Assembly: GCA_965263285.1 (NCBI GenBank)
Contig: CBDHHD010000016.1
Location: 1,612,001-1,676,000 of the forward strand
Source of the DNA: JASGCP01 sp965263285
GTDB lineage: Bacteria; Bacteroidota; Bacteroidia; Chitinophagales; Chitinophagaceae
Length of the DNA: 64,000 nt
Direction of reading: 5' to 3'
Position numbers and translations under genes: made by a program. Below the pieces are notes generated by a model. The model searched no databases. It had not been told where the DNA came from and saw only the letters and a list, made by a program, of their open reading frames with translations. Numbering within the stretch: position 1 is the first letter of the stretch; every line of letters starts with the position of its first letter. Below are positions 18,073-25,300 of the stretch, in pieces.

Positions 18073-18708
18073 CTACATTATTTTATACTCAAAAATAGGC
18101 TCTTGATGATATTCAAAATCCATTTTTGTAATTTCAGACAACAATCCATCTGTTAATCTATATACCCAGCCATGAATGGTTGGATATTGATGTTTTTTCC
18201 AAGCCTTTTGAATAATAGTTGTTTGAGACAAATGTTGCACTTGTGCTTTAATATTCAATTCTACTAGCCTATCAAATTGGTTTTCTGGTGTATGCAGACT
18301 ATGAATTTCTTTTTTATTCTCCTGATAAACATCTTTAATATATTTCAACCAAGCATTCAAAATATCTCCATAATCATTTTGCGTCATAGCTGCTTTTACA
18401 CCACCACATCCATAATGACCACAAACAATCACATGCTTAACAGCTAAATAATTTACTGCATAATCTAACACACTAAGCAAATTAACATCATTATGAATAA
18501 CCAAATTAGCTATATTACGATGAACAAAAATTTCACCTGGTTGCGTTCTAGTAATTTGATCGGCAGGTACTCTACTATCACTACAACCAATCCAAAGAAA
18601 TTTAGGTCTTTGGATTTCTGATAAATTCTTAAAAAAATCAGGGTCATCGATATTCTTTTCTAATGTCCATGCTTTATTAGCTAGTAATAATTTTTCAGTT
18701 GGGTTCAT
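18073..18708 (-). CDS. can: Beta-class carbonic anhydrase
   Basis: A 211-residue beta-carbonic anhydrase, interconverting CO2 and bicarbonate in the cytoplasm. The zinc ligands and catalytic dyad are in the positions of E. coli Can: CSDSR at 42-46 (Cys42, Asp44, Arg46) and HVIVCGHYGCGG with His98 and Cys101. The length fits the family (about 200-220). The start at 18708 gives MNPTEKLLLANK, matching the family N-terminus. Just upstream, this start region is duplicated twice in 46-bp steps. The TPR-protein gene further upstream ends in the same sequence, indicating that the two were once adjacent, three bases apart, before element D inserted. Confidence 0.94.
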   Translation of the reverse strand: MNPTEKLLLANKAWTLEKNIDDPDFFKNLSEIQRPKFLWIGCSDSRVPADQITRTQPGEIFVHRNIANLVIHNDVNLLSVLDYAVNYLAVKHVIVCGHYGCGGVKAAMTQNDYGDILNAWLKYIKDVYQENKKEIHSLHTPENQFDRLVELNIKAQVQHLSQTTIIQKAWKKHQYPTIHGWVYRLTDGLLSEITKMDFEYHQEPIFEYKIM

Positions 18709-18806
18709 ATTTTAATATAATTTAGATGAATAATAATTTTTCAGTTAGGTTCATATTTTAATATAATTTAGATGAATAATAATTTTTCAGTTAGGTTCAT
18801 ATTTTA
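18683..18806. repeat. 46-bp tandem repeat over the carbonic anhydrase start
   Basis: About 2.7 copies of a 46-bp unit; the TTCATATTTTAATATAATTT segment recurs at 18704, 18750 and, cut short by element D, 18796. Read on the minus strand, each unit contains the start of can. The downstream copy is the real start at 18708. The two upstream copies start at 18754 and 18800 and would each give a 10-codon frame, MNLTEKLLFI then stop. Each unit also includes the stop region of the TPR gene (TCTAAATTATATTAA). Confidence 0.9.
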
Positions 18807-19367
18807 GGCATAACTAAATTTAGTGTGAGGGGCTATGCAAAAATACAAAAGAAAATGGACATTTGCACAATTTTATATGGGCTACCTCTTTTTTTGAGGT
18901 GCTGGAAGCATGGATTATTAGATAAATATAAATATGGAAATAATAGGAAATATCTGATGAGGACTGCCCTCAGATAAAGAGCGTTACAAAACAAGGTGAG
19001 CGAAGCGACCAGCGAGAATGTGGAGGCGGACATTTTTATATATGAATCGTTATGATGAGCATAAAGTATGTACATAAAAGATCACTATGGATAAGCTCAT
19101 CATAACGATTCATACCTAACCGCCTCCCATTCATTCTCGCTAGCGTAGCGAACCGTAGTTTTGTAGCTCTTTATCTGCAGGCTTGATTTTTTCTTTGTTT
19201 CTTTCTTTTGTATCAAGACAAAAGAAAGAAAAGATATAAAAAAACAAATAATGAATCTATACATGAGTCATTACAAAAAACACAAATACCCTCCCACCAG
19301 CATCTCAAAAAAAAGATGTAGCCTTTTAGTAACCTAAATTTTTTCTCACACTAAATTTAGTTATGCC
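18807..19367 (+). mobile_element. GGCATAACT composite element with core, copy D, target duplication visible
   Basis: A 561-bp element with perfect 23-bp inverted ends (GGCATAACTAAATTTAGTGT... at the left). Identical 8-bp flanks ATATTTTA occur at 18799-18806 and 19368-19375. It contains a left arm of about 70 bp (end A), the whole palindromic core (18880-19323) and a shorter right arm (end B). Removing it and one target copy restores the sequence TTCATATTTTAATATAATTT seen in the neighbouring tandem repeat, so the pre-insertion site is present in the window as a control. The right target copy contains the stop codon of the TPR gene. Confidence 0.93.
18838..18845 (-). promoter_or_regulatory. Outward -7 box in end A of element D, facing can
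   Basis: On the minus strand this reads TATTTTTG, a TAnnTTTG match pointing out of the element toward the carbonic anhydrase gene about 130 bp away. The same position in element J reads TATCTTTG. Pattern only; no -33 box at ideal spacing is evident. Confidence 0.35.
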
Positions 19368-19372
19368 ATATT

Positions 19373-20788
19373 TTAATATAATTTAGATGCTAAATTATCA
19401 AAAAATTTAAATTTTTGATCATATAAATCATATGCTTTAGGATCTACTCCTCCTAATGCATCTCTTTTATACGAATATAAATTAGATAAAAAATTAACTG
19501 CTTGCTTATAACAATTCTTTTCATCATTGCTCATATCTGTCTTATCTTTTAAAATTGTATATGATATTAAAAACCACTCTATACATGCACTAGCTATATC
19601 ACTAATAGGTTTATTTAACTGCTGTATAGCACTTTGTAGATTGGCTACATTTTTCTTAAATGTAGCATCAAATGCCACTTTCTTATCACGGTTTGTTATA
19701 GGAGGGGTATTCTTATAATCTAAATTTAATGCTTGTAATTGTCTACGAAGGCCACTTTTTTTATCATCTAATGTATTAAACTTATCATAATCAATTACAC
19801 CAATATTAAATGCAAGAATAGCATTTAAAGTATCTATCGCAAAAGCTCTTGAATAAGCATCTACTGCCTTATTTGAATAAAGAGCAATGTCGGCAGAATC
19901 TAAAGTGGCTTTAATTTCTTTAGGTATAGAAGAAAACATATCTCCAAAAAATCGATAATCCTCTTCTTTTAAATGATTATTAGAAGTAGCTAATACATTA
20001 TTATACAATTGTATTTTTTTTGCTAAAGTATATACTTCTTGAATATATGCTCGTTTTCTTAATTCCCATATATTATTATTAGGATACAATTGCACTGCCT
20101 TATCAGCATATTGATTTAAAAGAGTTTCTTGCTTAGTCTTTAAAAAATAAGCTGTTAGAAAATCATATATAATTTGATTGTTAGGCCCTGCAACATTTAA
20201 ATTTGCTAATAACATATAATAAGAAGCGGCCATACTATCTAAGCCTGCATTTTGGGCACAATTAGCAGTAAGCAATACTGTTAAAGTATCTATTTTCTGA
20301 CCATTATTTTTCCAATTCTGTTGGGTAATATAGCCCCCTACTTTGCTTGCCATTTTAAAATCATTATATGCTCCTACCCAATCATTTTGTTTAATATGAT
20401 CTCTTCCTAAAGAAAAATAAGTAACATATAAATTATCAATTACTTGATAACCAATTCCTGGCAAATTAGCTGTTGCTTTTAATACTTTTGTTTGTGGATC
20501 CATAATTAAATATTTCCCCAATGCATCTATTCCTATTTCTCCTGCATCAGGATAGGAGTTTCTTAATGAAGAATCAGCAAAGATAGATGCATACACCCTT
20601 GCCTTCCAAAGCCAGAAGTCAGACTTCTCTGTTACTTTGGGATTATTTGCTAATTTATCAATAATGGTTTTAGCAGGTTCTAATTTATTAATAAGCATAT
20701 AATTTTGTACCTCATCTAACTTTTGTGCAAAAGAATGGCTAACTAAAAAAAACAAAAAGATAAATATCCCTATTCTATTAATCATCAT
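19373..20788 (-). CDS. Secreted TPR-like protein
   Basis: A 471-residue exported protein. A Sec signal peptide (residues 1-21, hydrophobic IGIFIFLFFLVSHSFA, cleavage expected before Gln22) is followed by an all-helical chain with tetratricopeptide-like periodicity: paired helices such as LAKKIQLYNNVLAT, AVDAYSRAFAIDTLNAILAFNIGVI and DWVGAYNDFKMASKVG. The stretch YPDAGEIGIDALGKYLIMDPQ also has TPR character. Such proteins usually scaffold complexes in the periplasm; no catalytic motif is seen. The second Met is an equally good start. It lies upstream of can, and the two probably formed one transcription unit before the 46-bp duplication and element D separated them. Confidence 0.65.
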   Translation of the reverse strand: MMINRIGIFIFLFFLVSHSFAQKLDEVQNYMLINKLEPAKTIIDKLANNPKVTEKSDFWLWKARVYASIFADSSLRNSYPDAGEIGIDALGKYLIMDPQTKVLKATANLPGIGYQVIDNLYVTYFSLGRDHIKQNDWVGAYNDFKMASKVGGYITQQNWKNNGQKIDTLTVLLTANCAQNAGLDSMAASYYMLLANLNVAGPNNQIIYDFLTAYFLKTKQETLLNQYADKAVQLYPNNNIWELRKRAYIQEVYTLAKKIQLYNNVLATSNNHLKEEDYRFFGDMFSSIPKEIKATLDSADIALYSNKAVDAYSRAFAIDTLNAILAFNIGVIDYDKFNTLDDKKSGLRRQLQALNLDYKNTPPITNRDKKVAFDATFKKNVANLQSAIQQLNKPISDIASACIEWFLISYTILKDKTDMSNDEKNCYKQAVNFLSNLYSYKRDALGGVDPKAYDLYDQKFKFFDNLASKLY

Positions 20789-20914
20789 AATTATAATAAT
20801 TTATTCATAAAAAATGCAATGCAAATATAAACAACTTTTAGCATAACAAGCTTTAATATAAGAAGGCAACTACATTCTTTTTTCAGGTGTCAAGAGGATA
20901 ACTAGTCAGGTGCA

Positions 20915-21163
20915 GGCTACATCCTTTTTTCAGGCGCTAAGAGGTTTTTAATAAATGGTAACTACTCATGTATAGGTTTATACTCGTTTTTTATATCTTT
21001 TTCTTTCTTTTGTATCAAGACAAAAGAAAGAAAAGGATATAAAAAATAAATGATGAACCTATATATGAGCAATTACAAAAACATAAATATCCCCCAGCAC
21101 CTCAAAAAAAGATGTAGCCTTTTAGTAAACTAAATTTTTCCTCACACTAAATTTAGTTATGCC
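20915..21163 (+). mobile_element. Short palindromic core derivative, copy E, with one GGCATAACT end
   Basis: A 205-bp core derivative (20915-21119) beginning GGCTACATCCTTTTTTCAGG and ending GATGTAGCC. Its left half is the reverse complement of the right end seen in copy F (the CTCTTAGCACC type); its right half is the standard right end. It is thus two right halves joined around the pyrimidine/purine hairpin, with the whole central stem missing. Immediately right, 21120-21163 is end B of the 560-bp composite, finishing in AGTTATGCC; the matching left end is absent. A further end relic (TTCTTTTTTCAGGTGTCAAG) lies at about 20875-20895. Nothing else is seen in the gap 20789-21230. Confidence 0.75.
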
Positions 21164-21230
21164 ATTTTTTTTATTGCAAATACACAAATCTATATTTAAT
21201 TAACAATGTCTCTTTTTTTATGGTCTCGGA

Positions 21231-22526
21231 TTACAATACAAATCCATTAGGAATATGTACTCCTTTTTTAATTACCACAATACCTTCTTTAATGGAATAA
21301 AGTGAATGCTCTCGATTAGGTAAATGATGTACCCCATTAATTGACACATCATTACCTATATGACAATTCTTATCAATAATAGTGTTACTAATAAAGCACC
21401 TATCCCCTATTCCCAAGCGAGGAACATTTTTTGATTGGCTTTCTTGCATTTCTTGAAGGCTCTCATAAAAATCATTCCCCATTACATATGTATTAAGCAT
21501 GGTTGTATCATGACCAATACGAGAACGAATTCCAATAATACAATTTTCAATTTTACTTGCATTAATAATAGAACCTTCGGTAACTAATGATTTATTTATT
21601 AAAGTGCCTGATATTTTTGCAGGAGGCAACATATGAGTACGACTATAAATAGGATGCACTTCATCAAATAAATTAAAATGAGGTACCGTTTCATTCAAAG
21701 ACAAATTCGCTTCATAAAATGATGCAATATTTCCTATATCAGTCCAATATCCTTCATATTGATAGCTAAATACATTATGTTCTTTTATAGAATAAGGAAT
21801 AATCTCTTTGCCAAAGTCGGTAGCCATTTTATTTACATCAAATAACAAGGAGTGTAAAACATGCTTGCTAAATATATAAATACCCATTGAAGCTAAATAA
21901 TGGCGTTGTTGTTGTTGCATCGTTTCACTAGTAGGGCTAATCCAATTATTTAACATATCCAGTTTGGGTTTCTCAATAAAAGAAACCACTCGTTTGTCTT
22001 CATTCATTTTTAAAATACCAAAATCAACAGCATCTTTTTTTACAACAGGAATGGTAGCAATAGAAATATCTGCTTTATTCTCAATATGACTTTCTAACAT
22101 TTTAATAAAATCCATTTGATATAACTGATCTCCGCTTAGTATAAGTACATGCTCAAAATCAATAACCGTATTATACACATGCTTTAATGATTGTCTTACC
22201 GCATCTGCTGTTCCTTGGAACCACTCTCTATTTTCTGCCGTTTGCTCGGCTGCTAAAATATCAACAAAACCTTTAGTAAAAGGTCCAAAATAATAAGTAT
22301 CCTTAATATGTCTATTCAAAGAAGCACTATTATATTGAGTAAGAACAAATATTTTTTGCAATCCTGAGTTTAAACAATTGCTAATAGGAATATCAACTAA
22401 ACGATATTTCCCTGCAATAGGCACTGCTGGCTTAGACCTATCTTTTGTAAGAGGGAATAAACGCGTTCCCGTCCCACCTCCCAAGATAATTGCAATCATT
22501 GTTTCGTTAACTTTATTAGAAAACAT
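21231..22526 (-). CDS. glgC: Glucose-1-phosphate adenylyltransferase
   Basis: A 431-residue ADP-glucose pyrophosphorylase, making ADP-glucose from ATP and glucose-1-phosphate for glycogen synthesis. The nucleotidyltransferase signature GGGTGTRLFPLTKDRSKPAVP follows the start (residues about 16-36). LSGDQLYQMDF (the D of the metal site), FIEKPK and the sugar-phosphate loop YEGYWTDIGNIASFYEANL are all present. The C-terminal third is a left-handed beta-helix (IGDRCFISNTIIDKNCHIGNDVSINGVHH), the allosteric domain. The start could also be at MIAIILGGG, nine residues in. No other glycogen genes are in the window. It diverges from rocD across repeat copy F and has a TAnnTTTG box upstream. Confidence 0.94.
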   Translation of the reverse strand: MFSNKVNETMIAIILGGGTGTRLFPLTKDRSKPAVPIAGKYRLVDIPISNCLNSGLQKIFVLTQYNSASLNRHIKDTYYFGPFTKGFVDILAAEQTAENREWFQGTADAVRQSLKHVYNTVIDFEHVLILSGDQLYQMDFIKMLESHIENKADISIATIPVVKKDAVDFGILKMNEDKRVVSFIEKPKLDMLNNWISPTSETMQQQQRHYLASMGIYIFSKHVLHSLLFDVNKMATDFGKEIIPYSIKEHNVFSYQYEGYWTDIGNIASFYEANLSLNETVPHFNLFDEVHPIYSRTHMLPPAKISGTLINKSLVTEGSIINASKIENCIIGIRSRIGHDTTMLNTYVMGNDFYESLQEMQESQSKNVPRLGIGDRCFISNTIIDKNCHIGNDVSINGVHHLPNREHSLYSIKEGIVVIKKGVHIPNGFVL

Positions 22527-22568
22527 ATTATAAAATAATTGAATTCAATAAAATAAAATATTATAAAG

Positions 22569-22576
22569 CAAAGTTA
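22569..22576 (-). promoter_or_regulatory. -7 box for glgC
   Basis: Minus-strand TAACTTTG (TAnnTTTG) lies 42 bp upstream of the longer glgC start, at a sensible distance. Pattern match only. Confidence 0.45.
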
Positions 22577-22622
22577 ATACAAATCTCTTTAGTATGTAAG
22601 CAAAAAATAATTTCCATGCGCT

Positions 22623-22683
22623 CTCTTATTCTTACAAAAAAGATGTAGCCTTTTTGGCTACATCTTTTTTGTAAGAATAAGAG
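22623..22683. terminator. 28-bp perfect hairpin with T-loop between glgC and rocD
   Basis: CTCTTATTCTTACAAAAAAG...TAGCC (22623-22650) pairs without mismatch with 22656-22683 around a TTTTT loop. The inner 15 bp are GGCTACATC core ends facing tail to tail; the outer 13 bp (CTCTTATTCTTAC) are not part of the known consensus. It would fold strongly in either strand. It lies between divergent genes, where no terminator is needed, so it is probably a by-product of transposon ends rather than a functional terminator. Confidence 0.6.
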
Positions 22684-23157
22684 AAATACAGTTGTAACTA
22701 CTTAATTAACTCAATAGGTTTACTTAAGTGTATTGATGACAGAATAATTATAAGTATGAAAATAATAGGAAGTATCTGATGAGGACATCCCTCAGATAAA
22801 GAGCGTTACAAAACGAGGCGAGCGAAGCGACCAGCGAGAATGTGGAGGCGGAATTTTTTATATATGAATTGTTATAATGAGCATAAAGTATTTACATAAA
22901 AGATAACTATGGATAAGCTCATCATAACGATTCATACCTAACCGCCTTCCATTCATTCTCGCTAGCGTAGCGAACCGTAGTAGAGACACATTGCAATGTG
23001 TCTCTACTCTTTATCTGCAGGCTTGATTTTTTCTTTGTTTCTTTCTTATTGTATCAAGACAAAAGAAAGAAAAAGATATAAAAAACGAGTATGAACCTAT
23101 ACATGAGTAGTTGCCATTTATTAAAAACCTCTTAGCACCTTAAAAAAGGATATAGCC
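22656..23157 (+). mobile_element. Palindromic core element, copy F, with variant ends
   Basis: A 502-bp copy starting GGCTACATC and ending GGATATAGCC. Its internal part (AGATAAAGAGCGTTACAAAACG, the 20-bp stem with one arm diverged, the purine hairpin) follows the family. The left arm carries an unrelated stretch with CTTAATTAACTCAATAGG that recurs in complement in copy G, and the right end is the TTAGCACCTTAAAAAAGG type. A 30-bp perfect palindrome has inserted at 22979-23008. No 8-bp target duplication is seen. The rest of the gap 22527-23247 holds only the glgC promoter region and AT-rich sequence before rocD. Confidence 0.8.
22979..23008. repeat. 30-bp perfect palindrome inserted in copy F
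   Basis: AGTAGAGACACATTG followed at once by its exact reverse complement. It replaces the seven bases (TTTGTAG or similar) found between CCGTAG and CTCTTTATCTG in all other copies. Palindromes beginning GTAGAGAC and ending GTCTCTAC occur as dispersed repeats in other bacteria from general knowledge; I cannot search for it here. Confidence 0.85.
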
Positions 23158-23247
23158 TAACTAGGCAATTAAAAATAATTACAAAAAAAGTATTACTTTT
23201 ATTTTTTTATAGCTTTATTTTTTATTTTTATTTATAATAAATAGATT

Positions 23248-24471
23248 ATGATATTAAGTGAAAAAACAAAATATTTTATCAATTTAGAGCATGTATACGG
23301 TGCTCATAATTACCACCCATTAAGCGTAGTGTTAGAAAAAGGAGAAGGGGTTTTCTTATACGATGTAGATGGGAAAAGATATTTTGATTTTCTAAGCGGA
23401 TACTCTGCTGTTAATCAAGGTCATTGCCATCCAAAAATATTAGCAACTGCTATCAAACAAATGAATAAGTTAACCCTTACCTCTCGTGCTTTTCATAATA
23501 ATATATTAGGAGAATACGAAAAGTATATCACTTCTCTCTTTGGGTACCACAAAGTGCTTCCTATGAACACAGGAGTAGAAGCAGCTGAAACCTCTATCAA
23601 ATTGGCTCGAAAATGGGCATATAAAAAGAAAGGTATTCCTGCTAATTGCGCCAAAATCATATTTGCCGAAGGTAATTTCTGGGGAAGAACATTAGCTGCT
23701 ATATCTGCATCTACCGATCCTACAAGTTATGAAGGATATGGTCCGTATATGCCAGGCTTTGAAAAAATACCTTATAATGATTTAACCTCATTAGAAAAAG
23801 CATTACAAGACCCTTATGTGGTAGCCTTCATGGTAGAACCTATCCAAGGTGAAGCGGGTATTATTATCCCTACAACAGGATATTTAAAAAAAGCTAAAGA
23901 TCTATGCGAGAAAAAAAATGTATTATTTATTGCTGATGAAATTCAAACAGGATTAGGAAGAACAGGTACTATGCTAGCATGTGAACACGAGCAAGTAAGA
24001 CCTGATATCGTTATCTTAGGCAAAGCATTAAGTGGAGGTATCATGCCTGTTAGTGCTGTACTATGCGATGACGATATTATGTTAACCATTCAGCCCGGCG
24101 AGCATGGAAGCACATACGGAGGCAACCCTCTCGCATCTGCATTAGCCATTACTTCTCTACAAGTGATTAAAGAAGAAAAAATGTGCGAAAATTCTTTAGA
24201 GATGGGAGAACTATTACGAAAAGAATTAAACCATATAAAACACCCTATCATTAAAGAAACACGAGGGAAAGGATTACTCAATGCTATTGTTATTCAGCAC
24301 AAAGATGATCAAGCAGCATTAAAGTTATGTAATATATTTTGTAAGAATGGCTTACTAGCTAAGCCTACACATGGCGACAAAATTCGACTTGCCCCACCCC
24401 TTATTATCACTAAAGAACAAATACAAGAAGCAACACATATTATTCATACTTCTATAAAAGAATTACAATAA
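23248..24471 (+). CDS. rocD: Ornithine--oxo-acid aminotransferase
   Basis: A 407-residue class III PLP aminotransferase, moving the delta-amino group of ornithine to 2-oxoglutarate to give glutamate semialdehyde (arginine/proline metabolism). The opening EHVYGAHNYHPLSVVLEKGEGVFLYDVDGKRYFDFLSGYSAVNQGHCHP is the ornithine transaminase hallmark. MNTGVEAAETSIKLARKW (PLP phosphate region), FIADEIQTGLGRTG (Asp for the pyridine N) and the Schiff-base Lys259 in ILGKALSGG are present. HGSTYGGNPLA follows. Length matches the family (about 400). It is monocistronic, with a lysozyme-like gene 55 bp downstream on the same strand. Nothing related to arginine catabolism lies next to it. Confidence 0.95.
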   Translation: MILSEKTKYFINLEHVYGAHNYHPLSVVLEKGEGVFLYDVDGKRYFDFLSGYSAVNQGHCHPKILATAIKQMNKLTLTSRAFHNNILGEYEKYITSLFGYHKVLPMNTGVEAAETSIKLARKWAYKKKGIPANCAKIIFAEGNFWGRTLAAISASTDPTSYEGYGPYMPGFEKIPYNDLTSLEKALQDPYVVAFMVEPIQGEAGIIIPTTGYLKKAKDLCEKKNVLFIADEIQTGLGRTGTMLACEHEQVRPDIVILGKALSGGIMPVSAVLCDDDIMLTIQPGEHGSTYGGNPLASALAITSLQVIKEEKMCENSLEMGELLRKELNHIKHPIIKETRGKGLLNAIVIQHKDDQAALKLCNIFCKNGLLAKPTHGDKIRLAPPLIITKEQIQEATHIIHTSIKELQ

Positions 24472-24526
24472 ATTATATATTCATATTTTATTCTATTATA
24501 TTAAACTAAACATAATATAATTTATC

Positions 24527-25300
24527 ATGCCTAATAGAAAAAAAAATAAGCTTACTTATTTGTTTTGGGTATTAGGTACTTTTTGGGTATTATTCATTAT
24601 TGTTCTTTTTTATTATATATATCATAATAAAAAAACTACCCATACCTATCTCACTATAGCAGATACCTCAAGCATTCACTACTACGGTGATATCCGAGGT
24701 ATAGATATTAGCAGTTATCAAAATGAGATAGATTGGGAAAATATAAAAAAAAGTAAAATAGATAGTTTTCCTATTCAATTTTGTTTAATAAAAGCCACAG
24801 AAGGAATCAATGATGTAGATTATTGTTTTCAACTCAATTGGGCTAATTGCTTAAAAAACCATATTGTACGAGGCGCTTATCTCTATTTTCTTTCTACAAA
24901 ATCAGGTATAGATCAAGCCAATAATTATATAAAAACAGTATCATTATTACCAGGCGATTTTCCTCCCATTGTAGATATAGAGCATTTATATGGTGTACCC
25001 AAAGCACAAATGCAACAAGAGCTAACAAATTGTTTACAAACTTTAATTGCTCATTATAATAGCATTCCTATTATCTATTCTTATGCAGACTTCTACACAC
25101 AAAATCTTGGGAGTGATTTTTCTACATATCCTTTATGGATAGCTCATTATACAAACTCTACACAAAAACTACATATCAATAGAAATTGGACAATATGGCA
25201 ATATAATGATAAAGGAATCATACCAGGCATTAAACAAAATGTAGATTTTGATATTTTTAATGGGAACAAAGATAGCTTACTAAATTTCTTAATTAAATAA
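24527..25300 (+). CDS. Membrane-anchored GH25 muramidase (lysozyme)
   Basis: A 257-residue glycoside hydrolase family 25 protein that cleaves the MurNAc-GlcNAc bond of peptidoglycan. A single hydrophobic helix (residues about 10-32, TYLFWVLGTFWVLFIIVLFYYIY) anchors it in the inner membrane. The catalytic domain begins at IRGIDISSYQNEIDW (Asp60) and contains FCLIKATEGI, VRGAYLYF, and PPIVDIEH with the catalytic pair Asp150 and Glu152; the C-terminal WTIWQYNDKG and VDFDIFNG close the family barrel. Length is normal for a single-domain GH25. It may act in cell-wall turnover or self-remodelling; there is no holin or phage context. Its stop directly abuts the convergent gene at 25301. Confidence 0.9.
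   Translation: MPNRKKNKLTYLFWVLGTFWVLFIIVLFYYIYHNKKTTHTYLTIADTSSIHYYGDIRGIDISSYQNEIDWENIKKSKIDSFPIQFCLIKATEGINDVDYCFQLNWANCLKNHIVRGAYLYFLSTKSGIDQANNYIKTVSLLPGDFPPIVDIEHLYGVPKAQMQQELTNCLQTLIAHYNSIPIIYSYADFYTQNLGSDFSTYPLWIAHYTNSTQKLHINRNWTIWQYNDKGIIPGIKQNVDFDIFNGNKDSLLNFLIK

Noticed and set aside
18683..18806. Possible CRISPR-like array or direct-repeat operator
   Set aside because: Only about 2.7 copies with no spacers, and the unit contains a gene start and stop; it is a simple tandem duplication.
22623..22683. Rho-independent terminator for glgC or rocD
   Set aside because: The genes diverge from this point, so no transcript needs to end here; the stem is better explained as opposed core ends. 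It is listed as terminator-like only because of its fold.
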